NCBI GenBank assembly: GCA_964424565.1
Contig: CAYRIZ010000001.1
Location: 1-64,000, forward strand
Direction: 5' to 3'
Origin: Avisuccinivibrio sp964424565
GTDB taxonomy: Bacteria > Pseudomonadota > Gammaproteobacteria > Enterobacterales > Succinivibrionaceae
DNA: 64,000 nucleotides
Part shown: positions 44,272 to 52,763 of the stretch, piece after piece
Layout of the letters: each line of letters opens with the position of its first letter
Numbering within the stretch: the first letter of the stretch is position 1
Notes under the pieces: generated by a model
What the model was told of the DNA's origin: nothing
Database searches by the model: none
What the model saw: the letters and a program-made list of their open reading frames with translations, nothing else
Made by a program: the position numbers and the translations under genes

Positions 44272-44294
44272 GCAGGACCGCAGTCTGGTCCTGC
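44272..44294 (+). other. Hairpin in the rpiB leader
   Basis: GCAGGACC pairs with GGTCCTGC around GCAGTCT. It ends a few bases before the AGGAGG of rpiB, so it could influence translation of rpiB relative to alsK. Confidence 0.45.
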
Positions 44295-44310
44295 TGCAGG
44301 AGGACTATAC

Positions 44311-44760
44311 ATGAAACTTGCATTAGCCAGCGATCACGTGGGACGTGAGCTCAAACTCAAACTGATGGCCTGGTTTGATGAACAGGGTATTGCTTATCAC
44401 GATTTCGGCACTTACAGCGAAGAACGCTGCAATTATCCCGAGTTCGGCTTTGCCGCCGCCAGGGCCGTGGCAGCCGGGGAATATGACCGCGGAATAGTGA
44501 TCTGCGGCACCGGAGTGGGCATTTCCCTGGCAGCCAACAAGGTCAGGGGCATACGCTGTGTCTGCTGCTCCGAGCCCTACTCCGCTCTGCTCTCGCGGCA
44601 GCACAACAATACCAATATGCTGGCCATGGGCTCGCGCGTGGTGGGGTTTGATCTGGCCAAAATGATTACCAGCTGTTTCCTGGACGGCGTCTATGAAGGA
44701 GGCCGCCATCAGGTGCGCATAGATCAGATCAGTAGTATTGAGGAAACAGGCTCGCTGTAA
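44311..44760 (+). CDS. rpiB: Ribose/allose-6-phosphate isomerase RpiB
   Basis: A 149-residue RpiB/LacAB isomerase. Blocks: MKLALASDHVGRELKLKLM, DFGTYSEERCNYPEFG, RGIVICGTGVGISLAANK (catalytic Cys loop) and RCVCCSEPYSALLSRQHNNTN, MLAMGSRVVG. It interconverts ribose 5-phosphate and ribulose 5-phosphate and, in this operon, would turn allose 6-phosphate into allulose 6-phosphate, the AlsE substrate. AGGAGG lies eight bases before ATG 44311. It completes an allose-to-fructose-6-phosphate route in one operon. Confidence 0.93.
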   Translation: MKLALASDHVGRELKLKLMAWFDEQGIAYHDFGTYSEERCNYPEFGFAAARAVAAGEYDRGIVICGTGVGISLAANKVRGIRCVCCSEPYSALLSRQHNNTNMLAMGSRVVGFDLAKMITSCFLDGVYEGGRHQVRIDQISSIEETGSL

Positions 44761-44811
44761 GGGCGGATCAACCGGGAGTACAGAGTCCGGGAGAGGAGAT
44801 AGAGAGGTGCT

Positions 44812-44853
44812 ATAAAAAATCAGAGCGCCGGGAATGACCACCAGCGCTCTTTG
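44812..44853 (-). terminator. Hairpin between rpiB and mpl
   Basis: AGAGCGC pairs with GCGCTCT. Six T follow on the minus strand, so it best terminates mpl; it may also stop rpiB transcripts weakly. Confidence 0.6.
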
Positions 44854-44979
44854 ACTATCTCAACCATGAGATGATTTTAAACAAGATTTCAGCAGATCGC
44901 TGCAGAAAAGCTGATCTGCCCTGAAAAGATCCCCTCTGCCTTACCAGAGTGCAGACAGCAGGAAAGACCTCAGATCACC

Positions 44980-46350
44980 TTAATCTGCTGCCGTCTGTCC
45001 AGTCAGCGCCTGCTGCAGGCGGGGCACCAGCCCGCCAAAAGAGCCATTGCTCATACAGATCACAGCTGTGCGGCCGGAGAACTGCCGGCATACGGCGGCA
45101 TACAGCTCATCAAAATCGGTAAACACCTGATGCGGGCGCGGGCAGGCGGCCAGAGCTTCCTCTACGGCAAAATGCACGGCCGGGCTTTTGTATACATAAA
45201 CCTCATCGGCGGCATCAAATGAGGAAGCCAGAGCCTCGCCATTGGCTCCCATCTTCATGGAATTGGAGCGGGGCTCAAAGACGGCCAGGATGCGGCACTC
45301 CCCGCCCACATGGGCGCGCAGTCCCTCCAGGGTTACCCGCACGGCTGTGGGATGATGGGCAAAATCATCATAGATCTCCACGCCGCCTGCTGACGCGATC
45401 AGCTGCTGCCGGCGCCGGGGCAGCCTGAAGGAAGACAATGCTGTCGCCGCCTGCAGGGGCTCAATGCCTACAGCCGCCGCTGCAGCCACGGCAGCCAGGG
45501 CATTGCGCACATTGTGGCTGCCGCAGCAGGGCAGAGTGAACTCACCCAGTTCCTGCCCGCGGTACAGCAGAGTACAGCGCGAGCCTTCGGCATTGAGCAG
45601 CCTGGCCTCATAGCCCTCCGGACCGGCAAACACACAGCGCTCGCTCCACAAGCCGCGGCTGAGCACATCCTTGATATTGTCATCATCAGCCGGCACCACC
45701 ACCGTACCGCGCCCGGGTATGGTCCGCACCAGATGATGGAACTGCTTTTTGATCGCCTCTATATTGTCAAAAATATCGGCATGATCGTATTCCAGATTGT
45801 TGAGCACAGCCACAGTAGGGTGGTAATGCAGGAATTTGGAGCGCTTGTCAAAGAAAGCGCAGTCATACTCATCTGCCTCTATGACAAAGTAAGGGCTGTC
45901 CGTGGTCCTGGCGCTCTGCGGGAAATTCCCGGGCACGCCGCCTATTAAGAAGCCGGGATTGCGGCCGCAGACCTCCAAAATCCAGGTAAGCATGGCTGTA
46001 GTGGTGGTCTTGCCATGCGTGCCGGCCACAGCCAGCACTTCCCTGTCCCTGAGGTAATGCTCATACAGCCACTGCGGTCCGGACATATAGGGCAGCTTTT
46101 CATTGAGCATGCGCTCTATGACGGGCATGCCGCGTTTCATCACATTGCCCACCACCAGCAGATCGGGATGCAGATCCAGCTGTTCGGCCCCGAAACCCTG
46201 CATGATCTCTATACCGGCCGCGGCCAGCTCAGTGCTCATGGGCGGATAGACATTTTGATCGCAGCCGGTCACTTTATGACCTGCAGCCCGGGCTATTAAG
46301 GCAATGCCGCCCATAAAGGTGCCGCAGATGCCGAGAATATGAATATGCAT
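44980..46350 (-). CDS. mpl: UDP-N-acetylmuramate:L-alanyl-gamma-D-glutamyl-meso-diaminopimelate ligase
   Basis: A 456-residue Mur-ligase-family peptidoglycan recycling enzyme that attaches recycled tripeptide to UDP-MurNAc. N-terminal HILGICGTFMGGIALIARAA (4-23), ATP loop GTHGKTTTT (110-118), VIEADEYDCAFFDKRSKF and YDDFAHHPTAV are all characteristic of Mpl. It starts one base after the apbE stop, so nqrM-apbE-mpl probably form one transcript, an unusual pairing of respiratory-complex maturation with cell-wall recycling. Confidence 0.94.
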   Translation of the reverse strand: MHIHILGICGTFMGGIALIARAAGHKVTGCDQNVYPPMSTELAAAGIEIMQGFGAEQLDLHPDLLVVGNVMKRGMPVIERMLNEKLPYMSGPQWLYEHYLRDREVLAVAGTHGKTTTTAMLTWILEVCGRNPGFLIGGVPGNFPQSARTTDSPYFVIEADEYDCAFFDKRSKFLHYHPTVAVLNNLEYDHADIFDNIEAIKKQFHHLVRTIPGRGTVVVPADDDNIKDVLSRGLWSERCVFAGPEGYEARLLNAEGSRCTLLYRGQELGEFTLPCCGSHNVRNALAAVAAAAAVGIEPLQAATALSSFRLPRRRQQLIASAGGVEIYDDFAHHPTAVRVTLEGLRAHVGGECRILAVFEPRSNSMKMGANGEALASSFDAADEVYVYKSPAVHFAVEEALAACPRPHQVFTDFDELYAAVCRQFSGRTAVICMSNGSFGGLVPRLQQALTGQTAAD

Positions 46351-46351
46351 A

Positions 46352-47428
46352 TTACTGAGGATCCTTTCCGTCGCATTTTAAGTAAGGGGCAAAATAGCGG
46401 TTGTAGCGCCCCTGAGGCTTGCCGTCCTTCATTTCAATGACATACACGGCCGTCTCATGGGAGTCACCCCACTGCAGCGCCTCATCGGCCCCCATCACCA
46501 TCAGGCCGGTGTCCAGGGTATCGGTGATCAGGGCGGTGCGCTCTATGACCGTCACCGACACGGTGTGATGATCTATGGGCGCGGCTGTACGCGGATCTAT
46601 GATGTGGGAGTAGCGCTTGCCTGTTTCCTCATCCACAAAGTAATTGCGGTAGGAGCCGGAGGTGGACATGGCCATGCCCTGCGGGCAGACTATGGCCAGG
46701 GGCTGACCGTCGGGATTTTCCGGATTGACTATGCCCACTCTCCAGTCCCTGCCCTGCGGATTGTGCCCGCTGGTGCGCACGGCGCCGGCTATGGATACCA
46801 GATAATTGCTGATCATGGCTTCATCGAGCTTGGAGGCCAGACGGTCCACGCCCAGGCCCTCGCCTACGGTGGAGAGATCCAGTTTGACCCTGGGATCTGT
46901 TTTCTGCAGAAAAGCCTGGCCGCCTATGTAGCTGACTTTGTATTTGTCCATGCCCACAAAGCGCCCGGCCTCGGCCACAGCCTCACTGTCCGGCACGCGG
47001 TTAGGCCGGCCGTCGGGACCAAAGCCCCAGAGATTGACCAGGGGGGCTATGGAAAGATCCAGCACTCCGTCTATGCGTCTGGCCTGATTGTTGACCTCTT
47101 CTATGACATTGCCCAGATAATTGGAAATGAGCATGGGCTCAGTGCTCTGCCAGTTGTTGAAACGGGCAATTTCACTGGTCACATCAAAACTGGAGATGGC
47201 ATCGCTGACGTATTTGAACTGCTCTTCTGCATCCTGCCGCAGCTTCTGCTCATCCAGATCATATTTGCCGGGCAGCACGGTCAGGGCATAAAAAGTGCCC
47301 ATGGTCCGGCCTTCAACCCTGACGGCAGGTTCAGCCTGCTGGGCGGCGGGGGAGTCGGTGGACTTCCCGCAGGAACACAAAATTAAGGCAGCGCCCAGAA
47401 GCGCTGCCGCGGCGGTTATTTTCTTCAT
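46352..47428 (-). CDS. apbE: FAD:protein FMN transferase ApbE
   Basis: A 358-residue periplasmic lipoprotein (lipobox LILCSC, Cys18) of the ApbE family, which links FMN covalently to threonine in NqrB/NqrC and RnfG/RnfD-like proteins. Blocks seen: GRTMGTFYALTVLPG, ISSFDVTSEIARFN, LDLSIAPLVNLWGFGPDGR, VKLDLSTVGEGLGVDRLA and ITDTLDTGLMVMGADEAL. The start is ATG 47428, where the signal peptide begins. It lies directly downstream of nqrM, pointing to service of the Na+-NQR complex. Confidence 0.92.
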   Translation of the reverse strand: MKKITAAAALLGAALILCSCGKSTDSPAAQQAEPAVRVEGRTMGTFYALTVLPGKYDLDEQKLRQDAEEQFKYVSDAISSFDVTSEIARFNNWQSTEPMLISNYLGNVIEEVNNQARRIDGVLDLSIAPLVNLWGFGPDGRPNRVPDSEAVAEAGRFVGMDKYKVSYIGGQAFLQKTDPRVKLDLSTVGEGLGVDRLASKLDEAMISNYLVSIAGAVRTSGHNPQGRDWRVGIVNPENPDGQPLAIVCPQGMAMSTSGSYRNYFVDEETGKRYSHIIDPRTAAPIDHHTVSVTVIERTALITDTLDTGLMVMGADEALQWGDSHETAVYVIEMKDGKPQGRYNRYFAPYLKCDGKDPQ

Positions 47429-47438
47429 GGTATGCCCT

Positions 47439-47666
47439 CTATACCTGTTTGTGCTCAATGCGCAGATCAGCCTGACAGTTTTTGCCCGGCTTGTGCTTCT
47501 TATGGCCGGCAAAGCCACAGTTCATTGAGCAGGCGGCACAGTTCAGACCTTCAAGTGCGGCCGCGGCCTCATCTTCAGATTTCAGCGCCTGTCCGCGAAA
47601 AATCAGACCTATGGCCAGGCTGCCGACAAACAGCATAAAAAAGATGAATGCAAATAAGTAGATCAT
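47439..47666 (-). CDS. nqrM: Na+-NQR maturation factor NqrM
   Basis: A 75-residue membrane protein: one N-terminal helix (about residues 3-23) followed by a loop with four cysteines at 43, 46, 50 and 64. This matches NqrM (formerly DUF539), which is thought to deliver iron to the Cys-coordinated centre between NqrD and NqrE. The start is ATG 47666; the frame is open further up without similarity. It sits just before apbE, as downstream of many nqrABCDEF operons, but nqrA-F are not in the window, since proS lies on the other side. Confidence 0.88.
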   Translation of the reverse strand: MIYLFAFIFFMLFVGSLAIGLIFRGQALKSEDEAAAALEGLNCAACSMNCGFAGHKKHKPGKNCQADLRIEHKQV

Positions 47667-47848
47667 GGTGGCTCTCCCGTGCATTATTCGTTTTTCATTA
47701 TACGAATTTTGCTGCGGCAATCTGCACCAAAAATGCCAAATATGCCAACAGTCAGTGCTTTTTACCCAAGGGGGCAAAGGAAAAAATAAGTCCCCGCTCC
47801 CGGCCCGGAACCACCTTTCCCGGCTTCTCCTTCCCTATCTCCCCCTGT

Positions 47849-47877
47849 CTGGCAAAGCCGCCGGCAGAGGTTATAAT
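47849..47877 (+). promoter_or_regulatory. Promoter of proS
   Basis: CTGGCA and TATAAT with a 17-base spacer, about 88 bases before the proS ATG. Confidence 0.6.
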
Positions 47878-47964
47878 AAGCGCCAACCTATGTTTCATGT
47901 TTGACCCCGGCTGCCAAGCGCACATGACTACACACAAGGCAGCTGCATATTTCAGGACAGTTAA

Positions 47965-49686
47965 ATGCGTACCAGCAAATATCTCTTATCCACCCTTAAG
48001 GAAAATCCTGTAGAAGCCGTCGTGGACAGCCATCGTCTGATGCTGCGCGCCGGCCTGATCCGCCAAATAGCCTCCGGCATTTACACCTGGCTGCCCACCG
48101 GCCTGCGGGTGCTGCACAAGGTGGAGCAGGTTATTCGTGAAGAGATGAACCGCAAAGGCGCCATAGAGATTGCCATGCCGGTGGTACAGCCGGCCGAACT
48201 GTGGCGGGAAAGCGGCCGTTACAGCAAATACGGCCCGGAACTGTGCCGTCTTAAGGACAGAAAGCTCAATGAATTTGTGCTCGGTCCCACCCACGAGGAA
48301 GTGATCACCGCCATAGCCCGCCGCGAGATTAAATCATCCCGGCAGCTGCCTATGAATCTCTACCAAATTCAGACCAAATTCCGCGATGAAATGCGTCCGC
48401 GCTTCGGCATCATGAGAAGCCGTGAGTTCATCATGAAGGATGCCTACTCCTTCCACATGGATCAGGCCTCGCTGGAGCAGACCTACAATGATATGTATGA
48501 CGCCTACAGCCGCGTCTTCACCCGTCTGGGCCTGGATTTTCGTGCCGTGCGGGCCGATACCGGCGCCATAGGCGGCAATCACTCCCATGAGTTCCAGGTA
48601 CTGGCCGACGCCGGCGAGGATACCATAGTGTTCTCCGACGGCTCGGATTATGCCGCCAACATAGAAATGGCCGAGACCATAGAGACGGCAGAGCGCCCCG
48701 CTCCCGGTGAGCCTTATGCCAAAGCCGCCACTCCGGGCTGCCACACGGTGGATGAAGCCGCTGCGGCTCTGGGCATTGAGTCCAATCAGGTCCTCAAGAG
48801 CCTGATCGTGCGCGGTGAGCCTGATGCCGACGGCCACTATGAGCTCATCATGCTCTGCCTCAAGGGCAATCAGGAGCTCAATGAAGTCAAGGCCGGTCAT
48901 ATCCCCGGCGTGGCCGATCCTGTGGTCTTTGCCGGCGATGAGGAAATTGCCGCCTTTACCGGCTCCCATACCGGCTCTCTGGGCCCGGTGGGCTTCCGCG
49001 GCCGCATCATAGTAGACCGGGCTGCCGCCCTGATGGGCAACTTTGCCTGCGGCGCCAACGAGGACGGCTTCCACCTCATCAATGTCAACTGGGATCGCGA
49101 TATAGAGCATTATGAGACTGCAGACTTGCGCAATGTAGAGGAAGGCGATTTAAGCCCGGACGGCAAAGGCCGCCTGCATCTGCGCAAGGGCATTGAGGTA
49201 GGTCAGGTCTTCATGCTCGGCACCAAGTACTCGCAGGCCATGAACTGCACCGTGATGGATGAAAAAGGCGAATCCATACCCATGGTCATGGGCTGCTACG
49301 GCATAGGCGTAACCCGCGTGATTGCCGCGGCCATAGAGCAGCATCACGACGAGCGCGGCATAGTCTGGCCGGCCGGCATGGCTCCTTTTGATGTTTCCAT
49401 CATAGCCATCAAGCCTGGCAAATGCCCGCAGGTGCATGAAGAGGCCGAAAAGCTCTACGCTGCCCTGGAAGAACTCGGCGTGGAAGTGCTGTATGACGAC
49501 AGAGACGAGCGTCCGGGCGTGATGTTTGCCGATACCGAGCTCATAGGCATTCCGCATATCATCACCGTAGGCGAGAAGTCCCTCAAGGCCGGAGAGATCG
49601 AATACAAGGACAGACGCACCGGCACCAGAGTGCAGGTAAACAAGGATGAGATCTTAAACTTCATCAAGGAAAAGCTCGGGCTGTAA
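47965..49686 (+). CDS. proS: Prolyl-tRNA synthetase (bacterial type with editing domain)
   Basis: A 573-residue class II aminoacyl-tRNA synthetase. It opens MRTSKYLLSTLKENP, has motif 2 FRDEMRPRFGIMRSREFIMK, the inserted YbaK-like editing domain (about 225-390, including EEIAAFTGSHTGSLGPVG), motif 3 MGCYGIGVTRVIAA and the anticodon-binding C-terminus. Length matches E. coli ProS (572). AGGA lies seven bases before the ATG. It is divergent from nqrM and has no obvious strong terminator. Confidence 0.96.
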   Translation: MRTSKYLLSTLKENPVEAVVDSHRLMLRAGLIRQIASGIYTWLPTGLRVLHKVEQVIREEMNRKGAIEIAMPVVQPAELWRESGRYSKYGPELCRLKDRKLNEFVLGPTHEEVITAIARREIKSSRQLPMNLYQIQTKFRDEMRPRFGIMRSREFIMKDAYSFHMDQASLEQTYNDMYDAYSRVFTRLGLDFRAVRADTGAIGGNHSHEFQVLADAGEDTIVFSDGSDYAANIEMAETIETAERPAPGEPYAKAATPGCHTVDEAAAALGIESNQVLKSLIVRGEPDADGHYELIMLCLKGNQELNEVKAGHIPGVADPVVFAGDEEIAAFTGSHTGSLGPVGFRGRIIVDRAAALMGNFACGANEDGFHLINVNWDRDIEHYETADLRNVEEGDLSPDGKGRLHLRKGIEVGQVFMLGTKYSQAMNCTVMDEKGESIPMVMGCYGIGVTRVIAAAIEQHHDERGIVWPAGMAPFDVSIIAIKPGKCPQVHEEAEKLYAALEELGVEVLYDDRDERPGVMFADTELIGIPHIITVGEKSLKAGEIEYKDRRTGTRVQVNKDEILNFIKEKLGL

Positions 49687-49919
49687 TGCAGCCTGAGGGC
49701 GCATCCATTCCTGTCTCCTGCAGATATCAGTACGCCGGTCCCCGGCGGCTGCAGGAGATCACAGAGGCGGCCTGCCTGCTGCGGCAGCGCCGCTTTTCTT
49801 TTGCTCGGCCTCCAGCTCCTGCCAGAACTCTTCATGCAGGCCTTGATTTGCAGCCGCCAGTCCTCAGTCAAACTCAAACCTACTGTAAAAGCCATATTTC
49901 CGCCCCCTGAAGCTGTGTG

Positions 49920-49935
49920 AGTGATCTCAATCACA
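49920..49935 (+). promoter_or_regulatory. CRP-like binding site
   Basis: AGTGATCTCAATCACA matches TGTGA-N6-TCACA at nine of ten positions, and is followed by TTT. In enterobacteria mgl operons are activated by CRP-cAMP. Confidence 0.6.
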
Positions 49936-49943
49936 TTTATAAA

Positions 49944-49959
49944 ATGTAAACGGTATCAC
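49944..49959 (+). promoter_or_regulatory. GalR/GalS-like operator
   Basis: ATGTAAACGGTATCAC agrees with the known GalR/GalS consensus GTGKAANCGNTTNCAC at nearly all fixed positions (two differences). It lies nine bases after the CRP-like site and upstream of mglB. Confidence 0.55.
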
Positions 49960-50151
49960 AAACATGAAAACGGCAAAATGAAAACCGCATGGGAATGCGG
50001 TCTGGCGCAAAAATGGATCATGTAACTGTAATTTATTTTGGTTACACTCATTAATTTATTTGTCTGAAAAAATATGCGCAGCTTCTCATTTTTATCAAAC
50101 ATTAATTCGTAGTATGCGGCTCATAAAGTCTTTTATTGTGGAGTGTGTAGT

Positions 50152-51171
50152 ATGAAAAAGACCCTAACTGCTCTGGCCGCCGGGGTAATGCTGGCCGCAG
50201 TGACTGCCTCAGCCCATGCTGACGAGGATGTGCTCATTGGTTCCTGCATCTACAAATTTGATGACACCTTCATGACCGGGGTGCGCATCAACATGCAGAA
50301 GGCAGCCGAGGAAGCCGGTGCCGAAATTGAGCTGGTGGATTCCCAGAACCGCCAGCCGGCCCAGAACGATCAGGTAGACACCTTCATTACCAAGGGAGTG
50401 ACCGCCCTGGTGATCAACCCGGTGGACAGAAGCGCTGCCGGCCCGCTGGTGGACAAGGCCAAGGCCGCCGAGCTGCCCATTATCTTCATCAACCGCGAGC
50501 CGGATCGTGATCTGCTCGACAAGTGGGATCAGGCCTGGTATGTGGGTGCCAAGGCCGAGGAGTCCGGCACCATAGGCGGTCAGCTCATAGCAGAGTACTT
50601 CAAGGCTCATCCTGAAGCCGACAAGAACGGCGATGGTGTGCTGCAGTACATCTTAATCAAGGGCGAACAGGGCCATCAGGATGCCACCCTGCGTTCAGAG
50701 TACTGCGTCAAGGCCATGCTGGATGCCGGCATCAAGATCGAGGAGATCGGATCCGACAATGCCAACTGGGACAAGGTGCAGGGCCACGACAAGATGAAGA
50801 ACTTCATCACCTCCAAGGGCATAGAGTCCATTGAAGCCGTGCTGGCCAACAATGACGACATGGCTCTGGGCGCCATTGAGGCCCTGAAGTCAGAAGGCTA
50901 CAACACCGGCACTGATCCCAGCAAATTCATTCCCGTAGTGGGTGTGGATGCCACTGCCCCGGCCCTGCAGGCCATAGCCAATGGCCAGATGCTGGGCACT
51001 TCCCTCAATGACGCCCACAATCAGGGCACCGCCGCCGTACGCATAGCCGTGCAGGCTTCCAAGGGAGAGCCGGTAACAGATGAAACCATAGGCTACAAGA
51101 TCACCGACGGCAGGTATGTGTGGATTCCTTACGTCAGAGTAACCCAGGAAAACTACAAGGATTTCATGTAA
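50152..51171 (+). CDS. mglB: Galactose/glucose periplasmic binding protein
   Basis: A 339-residue sugar-binding protein. Signal peptide 1-23 ends AHA. Mature blocks: DVLIGSCIYKFDDTFMTGVR, VDSQNRQPAQNDQVDTFITK, the calcium-binding loop DKNGDGVLQY followed by GEQGHQDATLRS, and ANNDDMALGAIEALKSEG. These fit MglB, which also serves as galactose/glucose chemoreceptor ligand. ATG 50152 has GGAG upstream. An intrinsic terminator follows before mglA. Confidence 0.93.
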   Translation: MKKTLTALAAGVMLAAVTASAHADEDVLIGSCIYKFDDTFMTGVRINMQKAAEEAGAEIELVDSQNRQPAQNDQVDTFITKGVTALVINPVDRSAAGPLVDKAKAAELPIIFINREPDRDLLDKWDQAWYVGAKAEESGTIGGQLIAEYFKAHPEADKNGDGVLQYILIKGEQGHQDATLRSEYCVKAMLDAGIKIEEIGSDNANWDKVQGHDKMKNFITSKGIESIEAVLANNDDMALGAIEALKSEGYNTGTDPSKFIPVVGVDATAPALQAIANGQMLGTSLNDAHNQGTAAVRIAVQASKGEPVTDETIGYKITDGRYVWIPYVRVTQENYKDFM

Positions 51172-51206
51172 TCCCAGGATCCCAGGGTTCAGAGAAACAG
51201 CCATCG

Positions 51207-51233
51207 CCCCCTGCTCTGTGCAGGGGGTTTTAG
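51207..51233 (+). terminator. Intra-operon terminator between mglB and mglA
   Basis: CCCCCTG pairs with CAGGGGG around CTCTGTG, followed by TTTT. It lies 22 bases before the mglA start. Confidence 0.8.
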
Positions 51234-51254
51234 TCAGATTGTGAGGAACACTGC

Positions 51255-52754
51255 ATGTCAGAATACGTGCTGGAGATGAACGACATAGTCAAGCGTTTCC
51301 CCGGCGTGCTGGCCCTAAATCATGCCAACCTGAAGGTCAGGCCTGGCACGGTACACGCCCTGATGGGCGAAAACGGCGCCGGCAAATCCACGCTGATGAA
51401 ATGTCTGTTCGGTCTGTATCACCCCGATGAGGGTGAGATCATTTATGACGGCCGCAAAATCACCGATATTCCCAACACCAAAGCCGCCCTGGCCATGGGT
51501 ATTACCATGATTCATCAGGAGCTGCACCCCATACGCTTCAGACCGGTGATGGAAAATGTCTGGATTGGCCGTTTTCCCAAAAAAATGGGCTTTGTCGATC
51601 ACGACAAGATGTACCGCGATACGGTGGAGCTGTTTGCGCGCATAGGCCTGAATGTAGATCCCAAGGCTTTGGCCGGCACGGTATCTCCGTCCAACCTGCA
51701 GCTGGTGGAAATAGCCCGCGCCATATCCTACAACGCCAAGATCATCATCATGGACGAGCCCACCTCGTCGCTGACGGAAAATGAAGTTGAATATTTGTTC
51801 AACATCATCAATCAGCTGCGCTCCGAGGGCCGCTCCATTATCTACATCTCCCACAAGATGGAGGAGATCCTGCGCATCTCCGACGATGTGACCATCATGC
51901 GTGACGGTCAGTATGTAGGAACCTGGCAGGCTCGGGACATAGACGAGGACTTCATCATCCGCCACATGGTGGGCCGCGATTTGACCCACCGCTTCCCCGT
52001 CCATGAGGGCGGCTCCTCCTCCGAGGTGGTCCTGAAGGTGGAGCATTTGAGTTCAGCTGCCGTCCGCTCCTTTGAGGATGTCAGCTTTGAGCTGCACCGA
52101 GGAGAGCTGCTGGGCATAGGCGGCCTGGTGGGAGCCCAGCGCACCGAGCTGGTGGAAAGCATTTTCGGGCTGCGTCCGGTGCGGGAGGGCAAAATTTACA
52201 AAAACGGGCAGGAGATCCACATCAAATCGGTACGCGATGCCAAAAAGCACGGCATAGCCCTGCTGACTGAAGAGCGCCGGCAGACCGGTATTTTCGGCAT
52301 CCTCTCCATATTGGACAATACCCTCATAGCCGCTCAGTCATCCTTTTCCCATCTGGGCATTCTGGACAATTCCAGACGCACGCCGGCAGCCGCCGAGGCC
52401 TGCCGGGAGCTCAATGTGAAGATGCCCGGGCTGCAGACGCCGATCAAAAACCTCTCCGGCGGCAATCAGCAGAAGGTCCTGATTGCCCGCTGGCTGCTGA
52501 CCCACTCAGACATCATCATTTTCGATGAGCCTACCCGCGGCATTGACGTAGGTGCCAAATACGAAATCTATACCCTGATGCTCGAGCAGCTCAAACAGGG
52601 CAGATCCATCATCATGATCTCCTCTGAAATGCCTGAGCTCATGGGTATGTCCGACCGCATCATGGTGATGTGTGAAGGTCATGTCACCGGTTTCGTGGAT
52701 AAAGAACATTTTGACCAGGTGGAAATCATGCGCCTGGCTTCCTCATTCAAATAA
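51255..52754 (+). CDS. mglA: Galactose/methylgalactoside ABC transporter ATPase
   Basis: A 499-residue ATPase with two tandem ABC domains. Domain 1: MGENGAGKSTLMKCLFGLYH, VSPSNLQLVEIARAISYNA and IIIMDEPTSSLTE. Domain 2: degenerate Walker A GGLVGAQRTELVESIFG, signature LSGGNQQK and IIFDEPTRGIDVGAKYEIY. The pattern follows E. coli MglA (506). GAGGA precedes the ATG. It energises MglC for import of galactose and glucose delivered by MglB. Confidence 0.94.
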   Translation: MSEYVLEMNDIVKRFPGVLALNHANLKVRPGTVHALMGENGAGKSTLMKCLFGLYHPDEGEIIYDGRKITDIPNTKAALAMGITMIHQELHPIRFRPVMENVWIGRFPKKMGFVDHDKMYRDTVELFARIGLNVDPKALAGTVSPSNLQLVEIARAISYNAKIIIMDEPTSSLTENEVEYLFNIINQLRSEGRSIIYISHKMEEILRISDDVTIMRDGQYVGTWQARDIDEDFIIRHMVGRDLTHRFPVHEGGSSSEVVLKVEHLSSAAVRSFEDVSFELHRGELLGIGGLVGAQRTELVESIFGLRPVREGKIYKNGQEIHIKSVRDAKKHGIALLTEERRQTGIFGILSILDNTLIAAQSSFSHLGILDNSRRTPAAAEACRELNVKMPGLQTPIKNLSGGNQQKVLIARWLLTHSDIIIFDEPTRGIDVGAKYEIYTLMLEQLKQGRSIIMISSEMPELMGMSDRIMVMCEGHVTGFVDKEHFDQVEIMRLASSFK

Positions 52755-52763
52755 GGAGCTCTT

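Larger units (their letters stand above)
49687..50151. other. Regulatory region upstream of mglB
   Basis: About 465 bases. The left part (49687-49900) follows proS and contains only a doubtful short minus-strand frame. The right part holds a CRP-like site, a GalR/GalS-like operator, the hairpin ACCGCAT/ATGCGGT (49984-50001), and an inverted repeat TGTAAC (50021-50026) / GTTACA (50041-50046). AT-rich sequence with poor -10 candidates leads to mglB, as expected for an activator-dependent promoter. Confidence 0.55.

Noticed and set aside
46457..47386. Plus-strand open frame of 309 codons opposite apbE
   Set aside because: No motif or Shine-Dalgarno; apbE on the other strand has full family similarity.
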